From: Undaria pinnatifida
Taxonomy: Eukaryota > Sar > Phaeophyceae > Laminariales > Alariaceae
Direction of reading: 5' to 3'
Length of the DNA stretch: 64,000 nucleotides
Assembly (NCBI GenBank): GCA_012845835.1
Contig: JABAKD010000007.1
Location: 7,294,222 to 7,358,221, forward strand
Made by a program: the position numbers and the translations under genes. Each line of letters opens with the position of its first letter. The first letter of the stretch is position 1. Shown one piece after another: positions 54,201 through 64,000 of the stretch. Below the pieces are notes generated by a model. That model did no database searches and had not been told where the DNA came from. It saw only the letters and a program-made list of their open reading frames with translations.

Positions 54201-54954
54201 TCAAAACCATCCCCCCCCCATTCCCCACGCCCGCGCCATTCCCCCCTCCCCACCCCGCTTTTTCTTGCTTAAACGCCCCACCTACTATCGAAATCCGCCA
54301 GAGAAATAAACACTTCCACGCCTTGGATATCGCCTCGTTATCGTTTCAGAGCCGTCCATGCCGCTGCTGCGATTCCCACCTACCCCCGTCCCCAACGCCC
54401 CCTCCTTCCCCACCACCCGCACCATCGCCTAGACCAAGCACTACGCGTGTAGCAACCGCTACATCTATGCGACCATAAGCCTTCCCCCCCCCGCCCACGG
54501 CATAACCCGTCACATTCCCCCCCCTCCCCCCCACAAGAAATAGTTATAATTTCCACGCACAAACTGACCTGCCTCACCCGTCCCCTCCCCCGCCCTCCCC
54601 CTCTTTTGATTTAAATCAGGCCCCCACGTCCTTAAAAACTTTGCCCTCCCCTCACCGGATATTCGACTTACAGGATTCACATTATAAACTGATGCATTTC
54701 CTTCCACAGCTATCAGATTTCGTCCCCCTCAGAAACGGGTTTCATAGTTTCCGCGCACAGACTGCCTAACATTACCTTGTTGACCCTGATAGCTACACTG
54801 TAGTTGCAAGGGGAGTCGCCGACCCACATCCTTAATGAGGACACACAACACGTAATACGGGCGATCGGAGTATCACACACAGCTTGCAGAGATGAGTTTT
54901 GACAAAATATTCGATCTCACAGTTGGAGTGTATTTTAATGTTTGAAATATATCT
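51250..54954 (+). mobile_element. Inner Fold-A element, most complete copy, about 3.7 kb
   Basis: The left arm (51250-52880) starts TATTATAAAAATTAAAATAC and has the head block and at least five modules separated by G-runs. Two successive modules of about 290 bp (52016-52300 and 52307-52600) are near identical. The AT-rich core covers about 52890-53735. The right arm (53760-54954) repeats the module types in inverted orientation and ends CAGTTGGAGTGTATTTTAAT. It sits inside the core of another Fold-A copy, which fixes its limits to within the shared ATATAT. No transposase-like frame is seen. Confidence 0.85.
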
Positions 54955-55231
54955 CTTTTCTTATAATTAGCGATGTCAGAAAATAATGTTATCTACATGT
55001 TTGTACCTATCGATTGAAATATCTTATCTTGCGATCCATGTACAAAAACAAATTTTGAAGCTTTCAACACGTTGTTTACACACCTAAGAACTCGGTTGCA
55101 TACTACACGTAACATCAAACCTTCAAGAAAAATAAACATTACCAGGCGGGTGATATAATGGGGTGTCTTCTTGCTGAAACCGTCACATTCGTCCCCTTTA
55201 AGGGTTTATAGTTTCCGCCCACATATTGAAA

Positions 55232-55264
<33 letters not shown>

Positions 55265-56480
55265 ATCCCTCTCGCTCAAACGCTCAACCAAAAATCCAAA
55301 ATATACCAGAGAAGCAAACACTAACATCAGCGGATATCGTCTCATTATCCATCTAGCCATCCATGCCGTAGCTCCAACTCCCCTCCCCCCCCCCCTTTTG
55401 TTCTCCGCCCAGTTTGTTCAAACGCCCCACTTACAATGGAAATCGAGGCCAGAGTAATAAACACTAATAAGCAATTGATTTCACGTCATTATCTTTTTAG
55501 CCATCCATGACGTAGATTTCATTCATCCCCCCTTCCCCCCCTCCAACGCCCCCTCCTTCCCCACACCCCGCACGATCGCCTAGCCCCAGCACCGCGCGTA
55601 AAGTAGGCCGACTAATACGCGCGATCGGAGGATCACACACAATGTTGCGAACATCAGTGTCGACCAAATCCTTGATCTCATAGCTGGAGTGTATTTAAAA
55701 ATTATATGTGACCTAAACCTCTTCAAAACCCTCCCACCCCCCCCCCCCCCCCCCCCGCCCCTCCTTTTTTTTTTATCGCTTTCCCTTGCTTAAACGCCCC
55801 ACCTACAACCGAAATCCGCCTGAGTAATAAACAAATCCACACCCTGGATATCGCCTCGTTATCGTTTTAGAGCCGTCCATGCCGCTGCTGCAATCCCCAC
55901 CCACCCCCGCCCCTAACGCCTCTCCTTCCCCACCACCCGCACCATCGCCTAGACCTAGCACCACGCGTATAGCAAACCCCTACATCTATGCGACCATAAG
56001 CCTTTCCCCCCCGCCCCCCCGCCCCCCCCCCGGCATGTTTCCCCCCCCTCCCCCACAAGAAGGATAAATCTTCATAGTTTCCACGCACAAATTGACCTGC
56101 CCCACCCGTCCCCTCACCCCACTCCCCCCCTCCCGCCCCCTTTTGATCAAAATCAGGCCCCCACGTCCTTGAAAACTCCGCTCTCCCCTCAACGGGTATT
56201 CGACTTACAGTATTCACTTGATAAAATGATGCATTTCCTTCCACAGCTGTCAGATTTTGTCCCCCTCAGAAACAGGTTTTATAGTTTCCGCGCACAGACT
56301 GCCTAACATCACCCTGATGACCCTGATAGCTACACTGTAGTTGCATAATGAGGCACCGACGTGTATCCTTAATGAGGACACACAATGCGTAATACGCGCG
56401 ATCAGAGTATCACGCACAGCTTGCAGAGATGAGTTTCGACAAAATATTCGATCTCACAGCTGAGTGTGGTTTAATTCTTA
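54955..56480 (-). mobile_element. Outer Fold-A element, right part of core and arm
   Basis: Starts ATCTCTTTTCTTATAATTAG, the core continuation of 51115-51249 in reverse. C-run modules follow (for example 55234-55263, a run of about 30 C), then the terminal block, ending CTCACAGCTGAGTGTGG near 56466. It directly precedes the Copia remnant. Confidence 0.8.
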
Positions 56481-56553
56481 TAATATTATCGAATGGCCTA
56501 GCTCTTACAGTTGGAAGTGCAAAAGACCTATCCTCGAGGCTCAAATATGTCCA

Positions 56554-57212
56554 TTACATCCAATTATTATTCCCAGTAAATCTCATCCTAAAACTACGGT
56601 GGAACTCAAAAGACTCTCGTGATATTGCCTCTGTTAAGAAATCCGCGTGCTGAAAAGAAGACGTTATGTGGATGATCGACATCTCTTCCCGCCCTGCGAG
56701 ATCGCTGAGATAATCGTGCCGTACCTCTATGTGATTTGAGTTTGAGTTCGTAATTGAGTTCTTTTTTTTCTTCACGGCGCCTCGTTCCCCTCGAACACCA
56801 GTATGTACGGCATGCCAATATCAGGCAACATGAAACGCCCAACCTGCCTCAAAACCAACCCTTCCTTAATCACGTCTGAAAGCGGGATACATACTCTGCC
56901 CCCACAGGTCGTTGTAGAATGTGTGACGCATTTCCGCGTCCTGAAAACACAACCACCCCCACACGTCACTAACCCCTCGGAAACTTGCCTCCTGTCAGCC
57001 GCCACAATTGCGTAGTCTGCATCAGCAAGTACCTGCAAGCTCAGGCCCGCGGATGTATCTCTCTGAAAAGTGAATCCGAATGAGCTGGTCCGTCTCACAT
57101 ACCCCAAACTTCTAAGCGCTGCTCTCCAATGAACTAACTTGGTCGAAGCGCAGTGTGTAGCCACCGCTCTTACTGCGTTAGAATGTTTGGTCGAGTCTTG
57201 GTTGACAGCCAC
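56554..57212 (-). pseudogene. Copia RNase H domain, broken
   Basis: Recognisable phrases are HWRAALRSLGYVRRTSSFG, LADADYAIVAADRRQVSEG and, after a frame change near 56775, SIIHITSSFQHADFLTEAIS. The usual Thr-Glu-Ala-Glu-Tyr segment after the Ser/Thr stretch is replaced by a non-matching sequence (STTTCGGR), removing a catalytic glutamate. Identified by the conserved layout of Ty1/copia RNase H. Confidence 0.86.
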
Positions 57213-57256
57213 ATTATTGAGCCGACTAATTCACAAAACGGTCAGCTTCCTGGTGC

Positions 57257-58110
57257 TTAATCCTCGTCAAACTTCGCAACGTTCGTGCCGACCGAGAGCG
57301 GAATACTCTTTCCCAACTCTATCCGGTAATCATACGCCAATTGTTCAGCGAATGTCTGCTGGGACATCATCAACAACCCATTCTCCCAGCCCCTCTCGTA
57401 AAAGCACCCCGAGAACCACCGCAACTCTCCCAGATTTCTGACCGGGACCATTTGATCTAAAACACTGCCAAACTGGTCACACCTTGCCATCTTCCCCACG
57501 GAAAAAATGTCGGCGAGATGCACCACTATAGTCATAACTACACGATTACCTCCATCAACCGAAAAACACATGTATCAGCAAGGCACTGCACGAATCCCAA
57601 ATTCAATATGCACCTAGCAAGATGTTCGTGCCACTGCCTCGATACTTGCTTCAAGCCATACGAGTTTTTGTTCAGTTATTCTGTCTTCCCTGACGTCCTA
57701 CCACAACCCTGAGGTAAACACATGTAAACGTTTTCTCCAGAACAGACTGCACGAAAGGCGGCTCAATATCAAAATGGCACAAGTCAACATCCAGTTCGCA
57801 CGCCAATGCTGTCAATAACCGTACACTCAACACAGCAACAGTGGGCGCAAACAATACTCCAGTATCAATGCTTATCCTCTTCTCATCCACCTGCGCTACA
57901 ATGTTTGCCTTGTTTTTGTGGGCAAGCCGTACTCATCAGCTTTCGAATTAAAAACCTACATTGCATTGATGTAGCTTTCCACTGATTGCTACGCCGGTTC
58001 AAAAGCACCCGCATCCAGCAGCCCATGAAACTCCCGCCGCGCCGAATCCTTCCAAAGATAAGCGTTCTCTGATCGCATAGACTCGTTGTGGCTCCTTGGT
58101 ACCTTGAAGT
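57257..58110 (-). pseudogene. Copia reverse transcriptase domain, broken
   Basis: In minus-strand order the remnant contains a region encoding SARREFHGLLDAGAFEP (about 58050-58010), then FAPTVAVLSVRLLTALACEL with motif A Asp in LCHFDIE (57672-57890), then NLGELRWFSGCFYERGWENG and LMMSQQTFAEQLAYDY (57257-57571). The YVDD box position reads VVHLADIFSVG, so one catalytic aspartate is lost. Frames differ between the pieces. Confidence 0.87.
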
Positions 58111-58375
58111 CAGAGGCCTAACATTGTGGCAAGTCCGGTGGTTTGTATGGCGGCCGCTGGTCGACCAAGGTCACTTCGATGTCCTTCCTAGTGGCGAGCA
58201 TTGCCGCTATAGTGCATAATATCCCCCTGTTCTCCCCAACCGGTGGTGCCTCATCGCGGTCCCTTACGGAAACTGACGTCTGCACCGCGGGCTCCAAAAC
58301 TCGGCAGCTTGTTGCGGCGGCCGGCGTCGACTGCTCCGCGCGTTGTCGCTATTGACAGCAGCGCAGTCTGGCCCA

Positions 58376-58837
58376 TCATCGACAGGAGCCCGACGCTATG
58401 ATGAATCCCTGGTCGCTTGGTTTCACACTCTTCGAGCGGGTACGGCCGGATGTCCGCTGCGGCATCGATGAGCTCTGAGATGGCGGTAACGGTGGCGGCG
58501 GGGGCTGGAGCGACAGCGGCAGTGGCTGTAGCTCTGGTGACTGAATCGGTGGTGGTGTCGGCACGTCGCTGATGTTGAACACCAGCGTTGCCTGCGCGGC
58601 GGCGTAAAATGATTTACCCGCGATCGCCGGAGCACGAGGGACCGTCCACAACACGTCGCTGGTGTAGCAAATAATACCCGTCAAGGCCTTAATGACCTTC
58701 ACGGCGGACGAGGGATGGTTGTGGCCGTTGTTAAAATAGTAGCACAACACCGATTGGACGTCGGATTTAGTGCTGCGGTCCACCCTCATCATGTCCTCAT
58801 CAAAGAATGCAACCATCTGCAGAGCCGGTAGTCGCAA
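58376..58837 (-). pseudogene. Copia linker between integrase and RT
   Basis: 154-codon frame with AVKVIKALTGIICYTSDVLW, a segment commonly found after Copia integrase, followed by a Pro-rich stretch (residues 90-125) and a basic end. Disordered linker rather than an enzyme domain. Confidence 0.7.
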
Positions 58838-59035
58838 AACGAAAACGTCGTACAGCGAATGCCACCCGTGTTGGCCTTGCTTGCTGATTGGTTAAAGCAG
58901 TCCGCAGATCAAAGAACAGCCTCCAGCCGGAGACGGTTAACGTTGGCGCCGAGGTTGGGGTATCGCCTCAGGTCGACGGCGATAAAGCATCCGCCGGATC
59001 TCGCGACGGGCCGCAGGACTACCCCTCATGGCTCG

Positions 59036-59560
59036 CTAGATCGCGCTTTCGACAACCGCGTTCTGTTGCGAATTATCCGGCGCTGTGTATTCACGGCAGC
59101 TCCTCGCGGAATCGAAAAACCCCACGTAGTCGCGGCTGGTGAAGTATCCACCGTTATCCGTACGGAAGCAGTGCGGCCGCCCCATGTTGTTTATGTCAGC
59201 GACGAACTTCCGCACGTGCGTGGTGGTCTCTGACGTCTTTCTCATCCCGTACGGCCGCATCCACCTCGAGGTGCTGTCGACGAACATGTTCAGGTAGACG
59301 GACCCGCCCACAGACGCCTCGTAGGGGCCAGTCACGTCGATATGTACCGCGTCTCCATAGGCTTCTCCGCGCGCGATGTCGTCCTCTTCGGCACCCCAGC
59401 CCGCACCCCCTTTGCCTCCAAACACCCACCACACGGCTGCAGAACTCCCGTCCAGGTCACAGCATTCCGCTGAGCCGTTTCCCTCAACAGCTTCATATTC
59501 AAGTGTCCGGAGGAGACGTGAATTTGGTAAATGTCTATACTCTTGGTGAGCTTCCCAACA
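59036..59560 (-). pseudogene. Copia GAG-pre-integrase and integrase domain
   Basis: The segment at about 59560-59420 encodes a His-His-Cys-Cys motif in one phase (IYQIHVSSGHLNMKL, then QPCGGCLEAKG). The 59036-59434 frame holds the DDE catalytic core: Asp in HIDVTGPYEAS, Asp in CFRTDNGG and Glu in NAVVESAI, all three present. The two pieces are out of frame with each other and the frame stops after the last Glu, so the domain is truncated despite an intact triad. Confidence 0.87.
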
Positions 59561-59946
59561 GCAAACGGGCGTCTACCAGAGCGAGTACAGCAGCAGCAGT
59601 TACGCTTTCGTTTCCAACGTGCCAGTTCGTCTCTGGAAAAGTTTGCGCTGCCCCAGCACTAAATGTAGAAGGGAAAACACCCGTGTACAGAGTGTCACAT
59701 AGACCATCCATTATTCGAACATCCGTGAATACGGTCATATCTGTCATCTGCACGCCCGGGGCGGCGGCAAGAGGTGTAACCTTTACCGTTTTTGGCTCTA
59801 TTCTGGGAGGACTCACGGCAGACGCCTTATGGACGCACTGCGCCGATGATTCAACACGTGCTTCACGTGAAGCTGGGGAGGAGAAACAAGACACCGCAGG
59901 TACTACACCGCACACGGCGGGCAGAAAACTTGAATCGGTAGGGTAC

Positions 59947-60287
59947 TACGTCGCTAACGACGAGCGGGAAACCATTGTCCGCAAGCACTACCCCTTCTAC
60001 ACTATGGTGGGAAAGAGGGTGAGATCCAAAATCCGAGGGCATTGCCATATCTATAGGTTCTACGTCGCTAACGACGGGCGGGAAACCATTGTCCGCAAGC
60101 ACTACGTACCCTATTCTTTACTATGGTGGGAGAGGGGGTGGGATCCAAAATCCGAGGGCCTTGACCCCTCTGTGTGTACTACGTCGCTAACAACGGGCGG
60201 AAAACCATTGTCCGCAGTAACTGTTATGGTGGGAAACGGGGTGGTATACAAAATCCCGAGGGCCCTGCCCTATCTATACCACAAGCC
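59947..60287 (+). repeat. Three tandem units of about 114-119 bp
   Basis: Units start TACGTCGCTAACGACGAGCG (59947), TACGTCGCTAACGACGGGCG (60061) and TACGTCGCTAACAACGGGCG (60180). All carry AAACCATTGTCCGCA and ATGGTGGGA. Flanking it on both sides are similar phrases (ACAAGACACCGCAGGTACTA near 59887, ACAAGACACGGCAGGTACAG near 60353). Confidence 0.8.
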
Positions 60288-60289
60288 GG

Positions 60290-60873
60290 AGGGGGGGGAG
60301 GGGGGGTGACACCATGCACACCAACCTTAGAGAAAAGGGGGGGGGGGAAACACAAGACACGGCAGGTACAGCATTATCTTTTGTACTTGGCGTTTCGTCA
60401 ACGGGGGTCGCGAACAAAGATGATCCAGTTAAGTCACGCGGGAAGGTCAAACGCCAATCAAAACGATATGCGCTCTCCTTGTCGAGACCAACTATCTGAC
60501 GTGCTTGGGCATCATGGATGAAAATGGGTTACACCCCGAGCCGTTCCGTGACATATACCTCCCGCAATTTGACATGAAACTCTGTTTTTGTGTGATTTTC
60601 ATGGTTCAAGCTACCCATACGTAGCACTCGCATCGCTCTCTCATGCCCAATCAACAGGTGTAATTGTGACCCAAATATTCACATTGCGTGAATCGTTATT
60701 GATATGGTTCGTGGCTCCGTTGCCGGAAACCCAAAGCTCACTGTTTTTCGGCCCTACCCCACGCCCCGCTGCAGCAGCCTTACTATGCGACTGGCTGACG
60801 AGTCCCATCTCATTCGCGTTTACTCTACTTTTTTCACACAAAAAATCAGGGTTGCCTGGCACCGAGCGTGCCA
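60290..60873. other. Unassigned region
   Basis: Two G-runs near 60290-60350, then no recognised gene or family. Confidence 0.3.
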
Positions 60874-60889
60874 TCAGCAGATGCATCGC

Positions 60890-61560
60890 GGCCTAAGGAC
60901 ACAAAGATACTCAGAGAAAGCGAAGGGGAAAAGGACTGGGCATGGCTTGAAGGGTGCCGATGCTGCTGGAATAGTGACGGTGGCCGCGGCTGCCCGTAAG
61001 CGTACGGTGCCATCTGCTGCTGGTGCTGCGCCGGCCGAGGTAGCGGTTGCTCGTAGTAGGGCCCCGCACGCGGTGCTGGTACGGCGTCGGCGGCTGTGGT
61101 TGTTGCTCGTAGTGGTGCCCCAATTGGTGCTGGTACTTCTCCGGCGGCTGTGGCTGTTGCTCATCCTCGTGGTGGTAGTCATTGTCGTCAGTGTAGTTGC
61201 TGTCGTACTCCGCGGCGGCGTGAGTGTTGGCACTATGGGCGAGCGTAGCATTGTCGTAGGTGGCGGCGACATTTTGCTTGACCTTACAAGTGGGGCCACG
61301 GCTAGTGGTAGCCTGGCCGGCCGGGGGCGGTACGCCTTGGGCGAGGTGGCGCAGGTCCGGCGGGCACCGGGGGACGGGGGGCGGGTTTCCTGGACCCACT
61401 CGCCATGCGCACAACTGATGCGTGTGCCTCCACTGATTTCGGGTTTCTCATCGTTTGCGAGGGTCAGCCCCATGTATCCTTGGCTGGTTACCAAAAAGAC
61501 GGGGAGGTTCGGCGGGTATCCGGCATAATGATATCCGCCCCCGGGAAGGGAATACGACAT
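60890..61560 (-). pseudogene. Q/P/Y-rich coding-like stretch, frame-shifted
   Basis: One minus phase gives a peptide with repeated EQQPQPP.KYQH and EQQPQPPTPYQH units at about 61200-61080. The same composition continues in a different phase below about 61065 (GPYYEQPLPRPAQHQQQM, then MAPYAYGQPRPPS), which suggests one frameshift in a formerly continuous frame. Upstream, another phase reads PGGGYHYAGYPPNLP near 61550. Such low-complexity Q/P/Y sequence could be an exon of a host protein or a Gag. No domain decides it. Confidence 0.4.
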
Positions 61561-63584
61561 GGAAAACGTCTCCCCCGACGCCCGACCGCTGGCGCACGCC
61601 CACCGACATACTTTTCGCCGCTTCCCCTGCCGCCGGTTCCTCTACCTCCAGCTCCCCACTGCTGTAGAGCTTCGTTCAAACCCCCACGCCCGCGGCCGCT
61701 TGCGTGCTGCTGATCCTGCTGCTGCTGCTACCACCTGCTGCGGTCCGCCCTTGTTGCCATTCTTCCTGCTTTTTCTCCTGTCTCCTCCTCCCCTCTACCG
61801 TTATTTTCGTCACACCCGTTTCCCCGACCAGACCAGTCTGGAGCAACGAGAGCGTTACCCGCCCCGGTCCTCTTCTCCTTCCCTCTCGCTATCTCCATCT
61901 CCCTGTACGCACTTAGCACCAAATCTTGCAGTACTTTGCACGTCAAATCTGCGTTCGAGAGCAAAATGCTATTTTGCACTCTGTAATTAAGGGAAAGATT
62001 ACAGGCAAAATGTTGGTTGGCATTAACACCAGAGAATGTCTGTCCATGCAGTGCAAGCCGCCTTCTCAGTACACACCGCACGCAAACTACTCCTTGCGGG
62101 GTCCGTGTTCCTTCATCCGTGGGCTATATCACGATTGAGTGAGCCTAGCCTTGTCAACGGCAGCCTGTGGAGTAAAGTATTTCATAACTATGCACCAACC
62201 CTCGCTGGGTGAACCAGCTGCGAGGACCAGGTTCAAAATGGTGCGGTACGAGACCTGGTTCATTAATATCTTTTAAGCAACGCGTTCCCTGTCTACGGTC
62301 ACCTCTCCAAACTCCCTGTTTAGCGCCTCTGGGCTAACTCCTGCAGACGCTACCTTGATAGGTACATTGCTCTCGACCGCGTCTGGGCAACCCTCATCCC
62401 CTCAATGAAAAAAAATCTGTTTTACAAGCACCTTTACCGTTTGCTGAACCTCATCTCCATTCTTGAACATTCCATCGAACACTGTGGGTCTAATGCTACG
62501 GCTCATACCATACGTGCCTGGCAGTGGGCCTGTTCGCCTATTGATGCTGCTGTGCTCGTGCTAAGACATGCGTGGGATGCTCGGGTGAGTGAACGGCCCC
62601 CCCCTCTGTGCTGGTCTCCCTGGTTGTGGGGTCGTTCTTCACCCCTCCGAGCAGCTTCCTCGCGTCTGACCGCCAATATATCACCATCGAACTCCTCATG
62701 AAGACGATTACTTTTAGTTCATGGGAAACCAACACGGTCTAAAAGCACCTCCGAAGATGCGTTACGGTTTCACAAACCACTAATAACAACCCAACCAGGC
62801 TTTGATACAAGCACAAACCAACACGCTGTTGAACGCTTGCAGTAGGTACAACCGCGGTTATATCATTGATTGCGGAAGCGGGCAGCAGTAGAATATTCCA
62901 TTATGCCATCAACGAACGCACACAGAGGCCTGTACCTGATTGTCAGAGGCCCTCACGTCAACCATGGAAGCAGTACCAGTATGTCACGCACTTCGTACAC
63001 ACAGAGGAGCCGTACCAATTTGGCACGGACTCACCCCGGCCATATATGAGGGCAGTATCCATCCATCAAAGCCCGGGTCCGCATCATTGTCATCATCGAC
63101 TGCCTCTGTGAGACAACCTTTTGTGAACAACCTTTCACCCCACGAAGCCTCAAAGCACATATCAATAATGCTTGCGCATATCACGCCTGCAGTGTTTTTT
63201 TTTATACTCCGTATATTCTATGAAGACCCTGACAACAACCAGGAGGATCACCGACCTGTATCTTTCATGAAGATCAAACACACGAATCACACGCGCGAAC
63301 GACCCTCCGCAATATTTTGTGCAATTACTCTGTATACTAGCAGACAAATTGGTGTACCACGCAGCTTAAGTCGGGTGTCAACCATTGAATAGGCCGTACA
63401 CACAGGTGACGTTTAACAGCAAAATGTTGCTGTAAATCCCCCAATATATACAGAGCAGTATCCGAAAACGTAGTGCCACAAACAGCCCCCCAGCTCGGTG
63501 CAAGATACGACAGAACGGCACTTCACGCACAGGCAAAATGTAGAACGGGCGGAGCGGGAAGGAGGAGGAAGAGGTGCAGGTTGT
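61561..63584. other. Unassigned region
   Basis: About 2 kb with short frames on both strands (for example plus 61559-61990, 62405-62701, 62940-63392) and CTG-rich low complexity near 61700-61740. I recognise no domain or repeat. The last part may be eroded LINE sequence leading into the RT fragment, but I cannot align it. Confidence 0.3.
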
Positions 63585-64000
63585 TGGGTATGCTGTACTC
63601 TGACGATGGGGGCATCGTATCGCGATCCTCAGAAGGGCTGAAAAGGGTGATGACGGTGATCGTTACTGCGTCTTCGGCGTTCGGATTTACGGTCTTCAAG
63701 TCGAAAGCCGAGACCATGTGCCTGCGAACGAAAGGTGGGGGGAGGGTGTCGTTAACCACAAATGCCGCCGGCCAGGAAAACAAACAAATAATTGAGTTGG
63801 TGTACTTGGACGGGGCCATCAGCGGGGACAGAGAACCCAGCATCAAGATAACGCGGCATTTTCAAAGAGTCTGGGTGTGCTTGCAGATAACCGAGATAGA
63901 AATGTATGATCGCCCGGGTGTGCGCTTAAAGTTGAATGTGTGGTTGCTGAAAGCTGAGTTCATGGAGACACTGCTCTACGGTTGCATGATATGGAGCCTG
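63585..64000 (+). CDS. Non-LTR (LINE) reverse transcriptase, partial, cut by window end
   Basis: An open phase runs from a stop near 63475 to the window end, and the recognisable part starts about 63585. It contains the catalytic YSDD box (GMLYSDDGGIVSRSSEGLKR from 63587). It then has the downstream LINE pattern with FGFTVFKSKAETMCLRT, IIELVYLDGAISGD and, near the end, LKAEFMETLLYGCMIWSL, which corresponds to the thumb region. The order and spacing fit LINE-type reverse transcriptases, which prime on nicked target DNA and usually mobilise A-tailed SINEs. The fingers and upstream palm motifs were not found in 62.9-63.5 kb, so the element may be 5' damaged. Confidence 0.78.

Larger units (their letters stand above)
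56554..59600 (-). pseudogene. Decayed Copia (Ty1-type) polyprotein
   Basis: Reading the minus strand from 59600 to 56554, domains follow the Copia order: GAG-pre-integrase zinc motif, integrase, linker, reverse transcriptase, RNase H. Integrase precedes RT, which separates Copia from Gypsy. The frame changes several times and stops intervene, and key residues of RT and RNase H are altered, so it cannot make a functional polyprotein. Protease and Gag upstream of 59600 are not convincingly recognisable. No LTR pair is visible: the 3' side runs into Fold-A and the 5' side into a tandem repeat. Individual domains are listed separately. Confidence 0.9.

Overview
The window looks like nuclear DNA of a eukaryote and consists almost entirely of transposable elements and tandem repeats. 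No intact host gene, rRNA, tRNA gene or CRISPR array could be supported. The organism is inferred only loosely. A Ngaro-type tyrosine-recombinase retrotransposon, a decayed Copia element, a non-LTR reverse transcriptase and tRNA-derived SINEs, with TTAGGG-type sequence inside an array, fit an alga or other protist such as a stramenopile (for example a brown alga). Nothing in the window proves this.

Layout. 1-7.2 kb: unassigned DNA with one minus-strand and one plus-strand copy of a G-run-rich fold-back family (called Fold-A here) and copies of two SINE-like families. 7.2-17.4 kb: a 10-kb minisatellite whose 12-base monomer is its own reverse complement. It is organised into higher-order repeats of about 1.1-1.4 kb, each marked by a TTAGGG-like stretch and one carrying a MITE insertion. 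17.7-20.2 kb: a GTT microsatellite and a Fold-A arm plus core. 20.7-21.3 and 29.5-29.6 kb: one tandem-repeat locus split by an 8,227-bp Ngaro-like element on the minus strand (21298-29524). That element has the A1 - Gag - RT/RNase H - recombinase - B1 A2 B2 split direct repeats. 30.0-44.5 kb: two long (AAC)n-tailed retroposons, several Fold-A copies (one around a 500-N gap), SINE-1 and SINE-2 copies including a nested insertion with a 12-bp target duplication, and an ACCGCACCG-rich sequence split by a Fold-A copy. 44.6-46.0 kb: an AT-rich island and a second copy of the MITE. 46.7-50.6 kb: a 3.87-kb Mutator-like element with 750-bp terminal inverted repeats and a 9-bp target duplication. 51.1-56.5 kb: a Fold-A element inserted inside another Fold-A element. 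56.5-59.6 kb: a decayed Copia polyprotein on the minus strand. 59.9-64 kb: a short tandem repeat, a Q/P-rich coding-like stretch, unassigned DNA, and the start of a non-LTR reverse transcriptase domain running off the window end.

How the parts relate. The elements are heavily nested, so insertion order can often be read: SINE-1 in Fold-A, SINE-2 in SINE-2, Fold-A in Fold-A, Fold-A in a minisatellite inside a Mutator-like element, a MITE in the higher-order repeat, and Ngaro, SINE-2 and a Fold-A fragment in one tandem repeat. The A-tailed SINEs would depend on a LINE-type machinery such as the one glimpsed at the right edge. Fold-A, the MITE and the Mutator-like element carry no visible transposase and would be non-autonomous. 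Family names Fold-A, SINE-1, SINE-2 and AAC-tail are working labels used only here.
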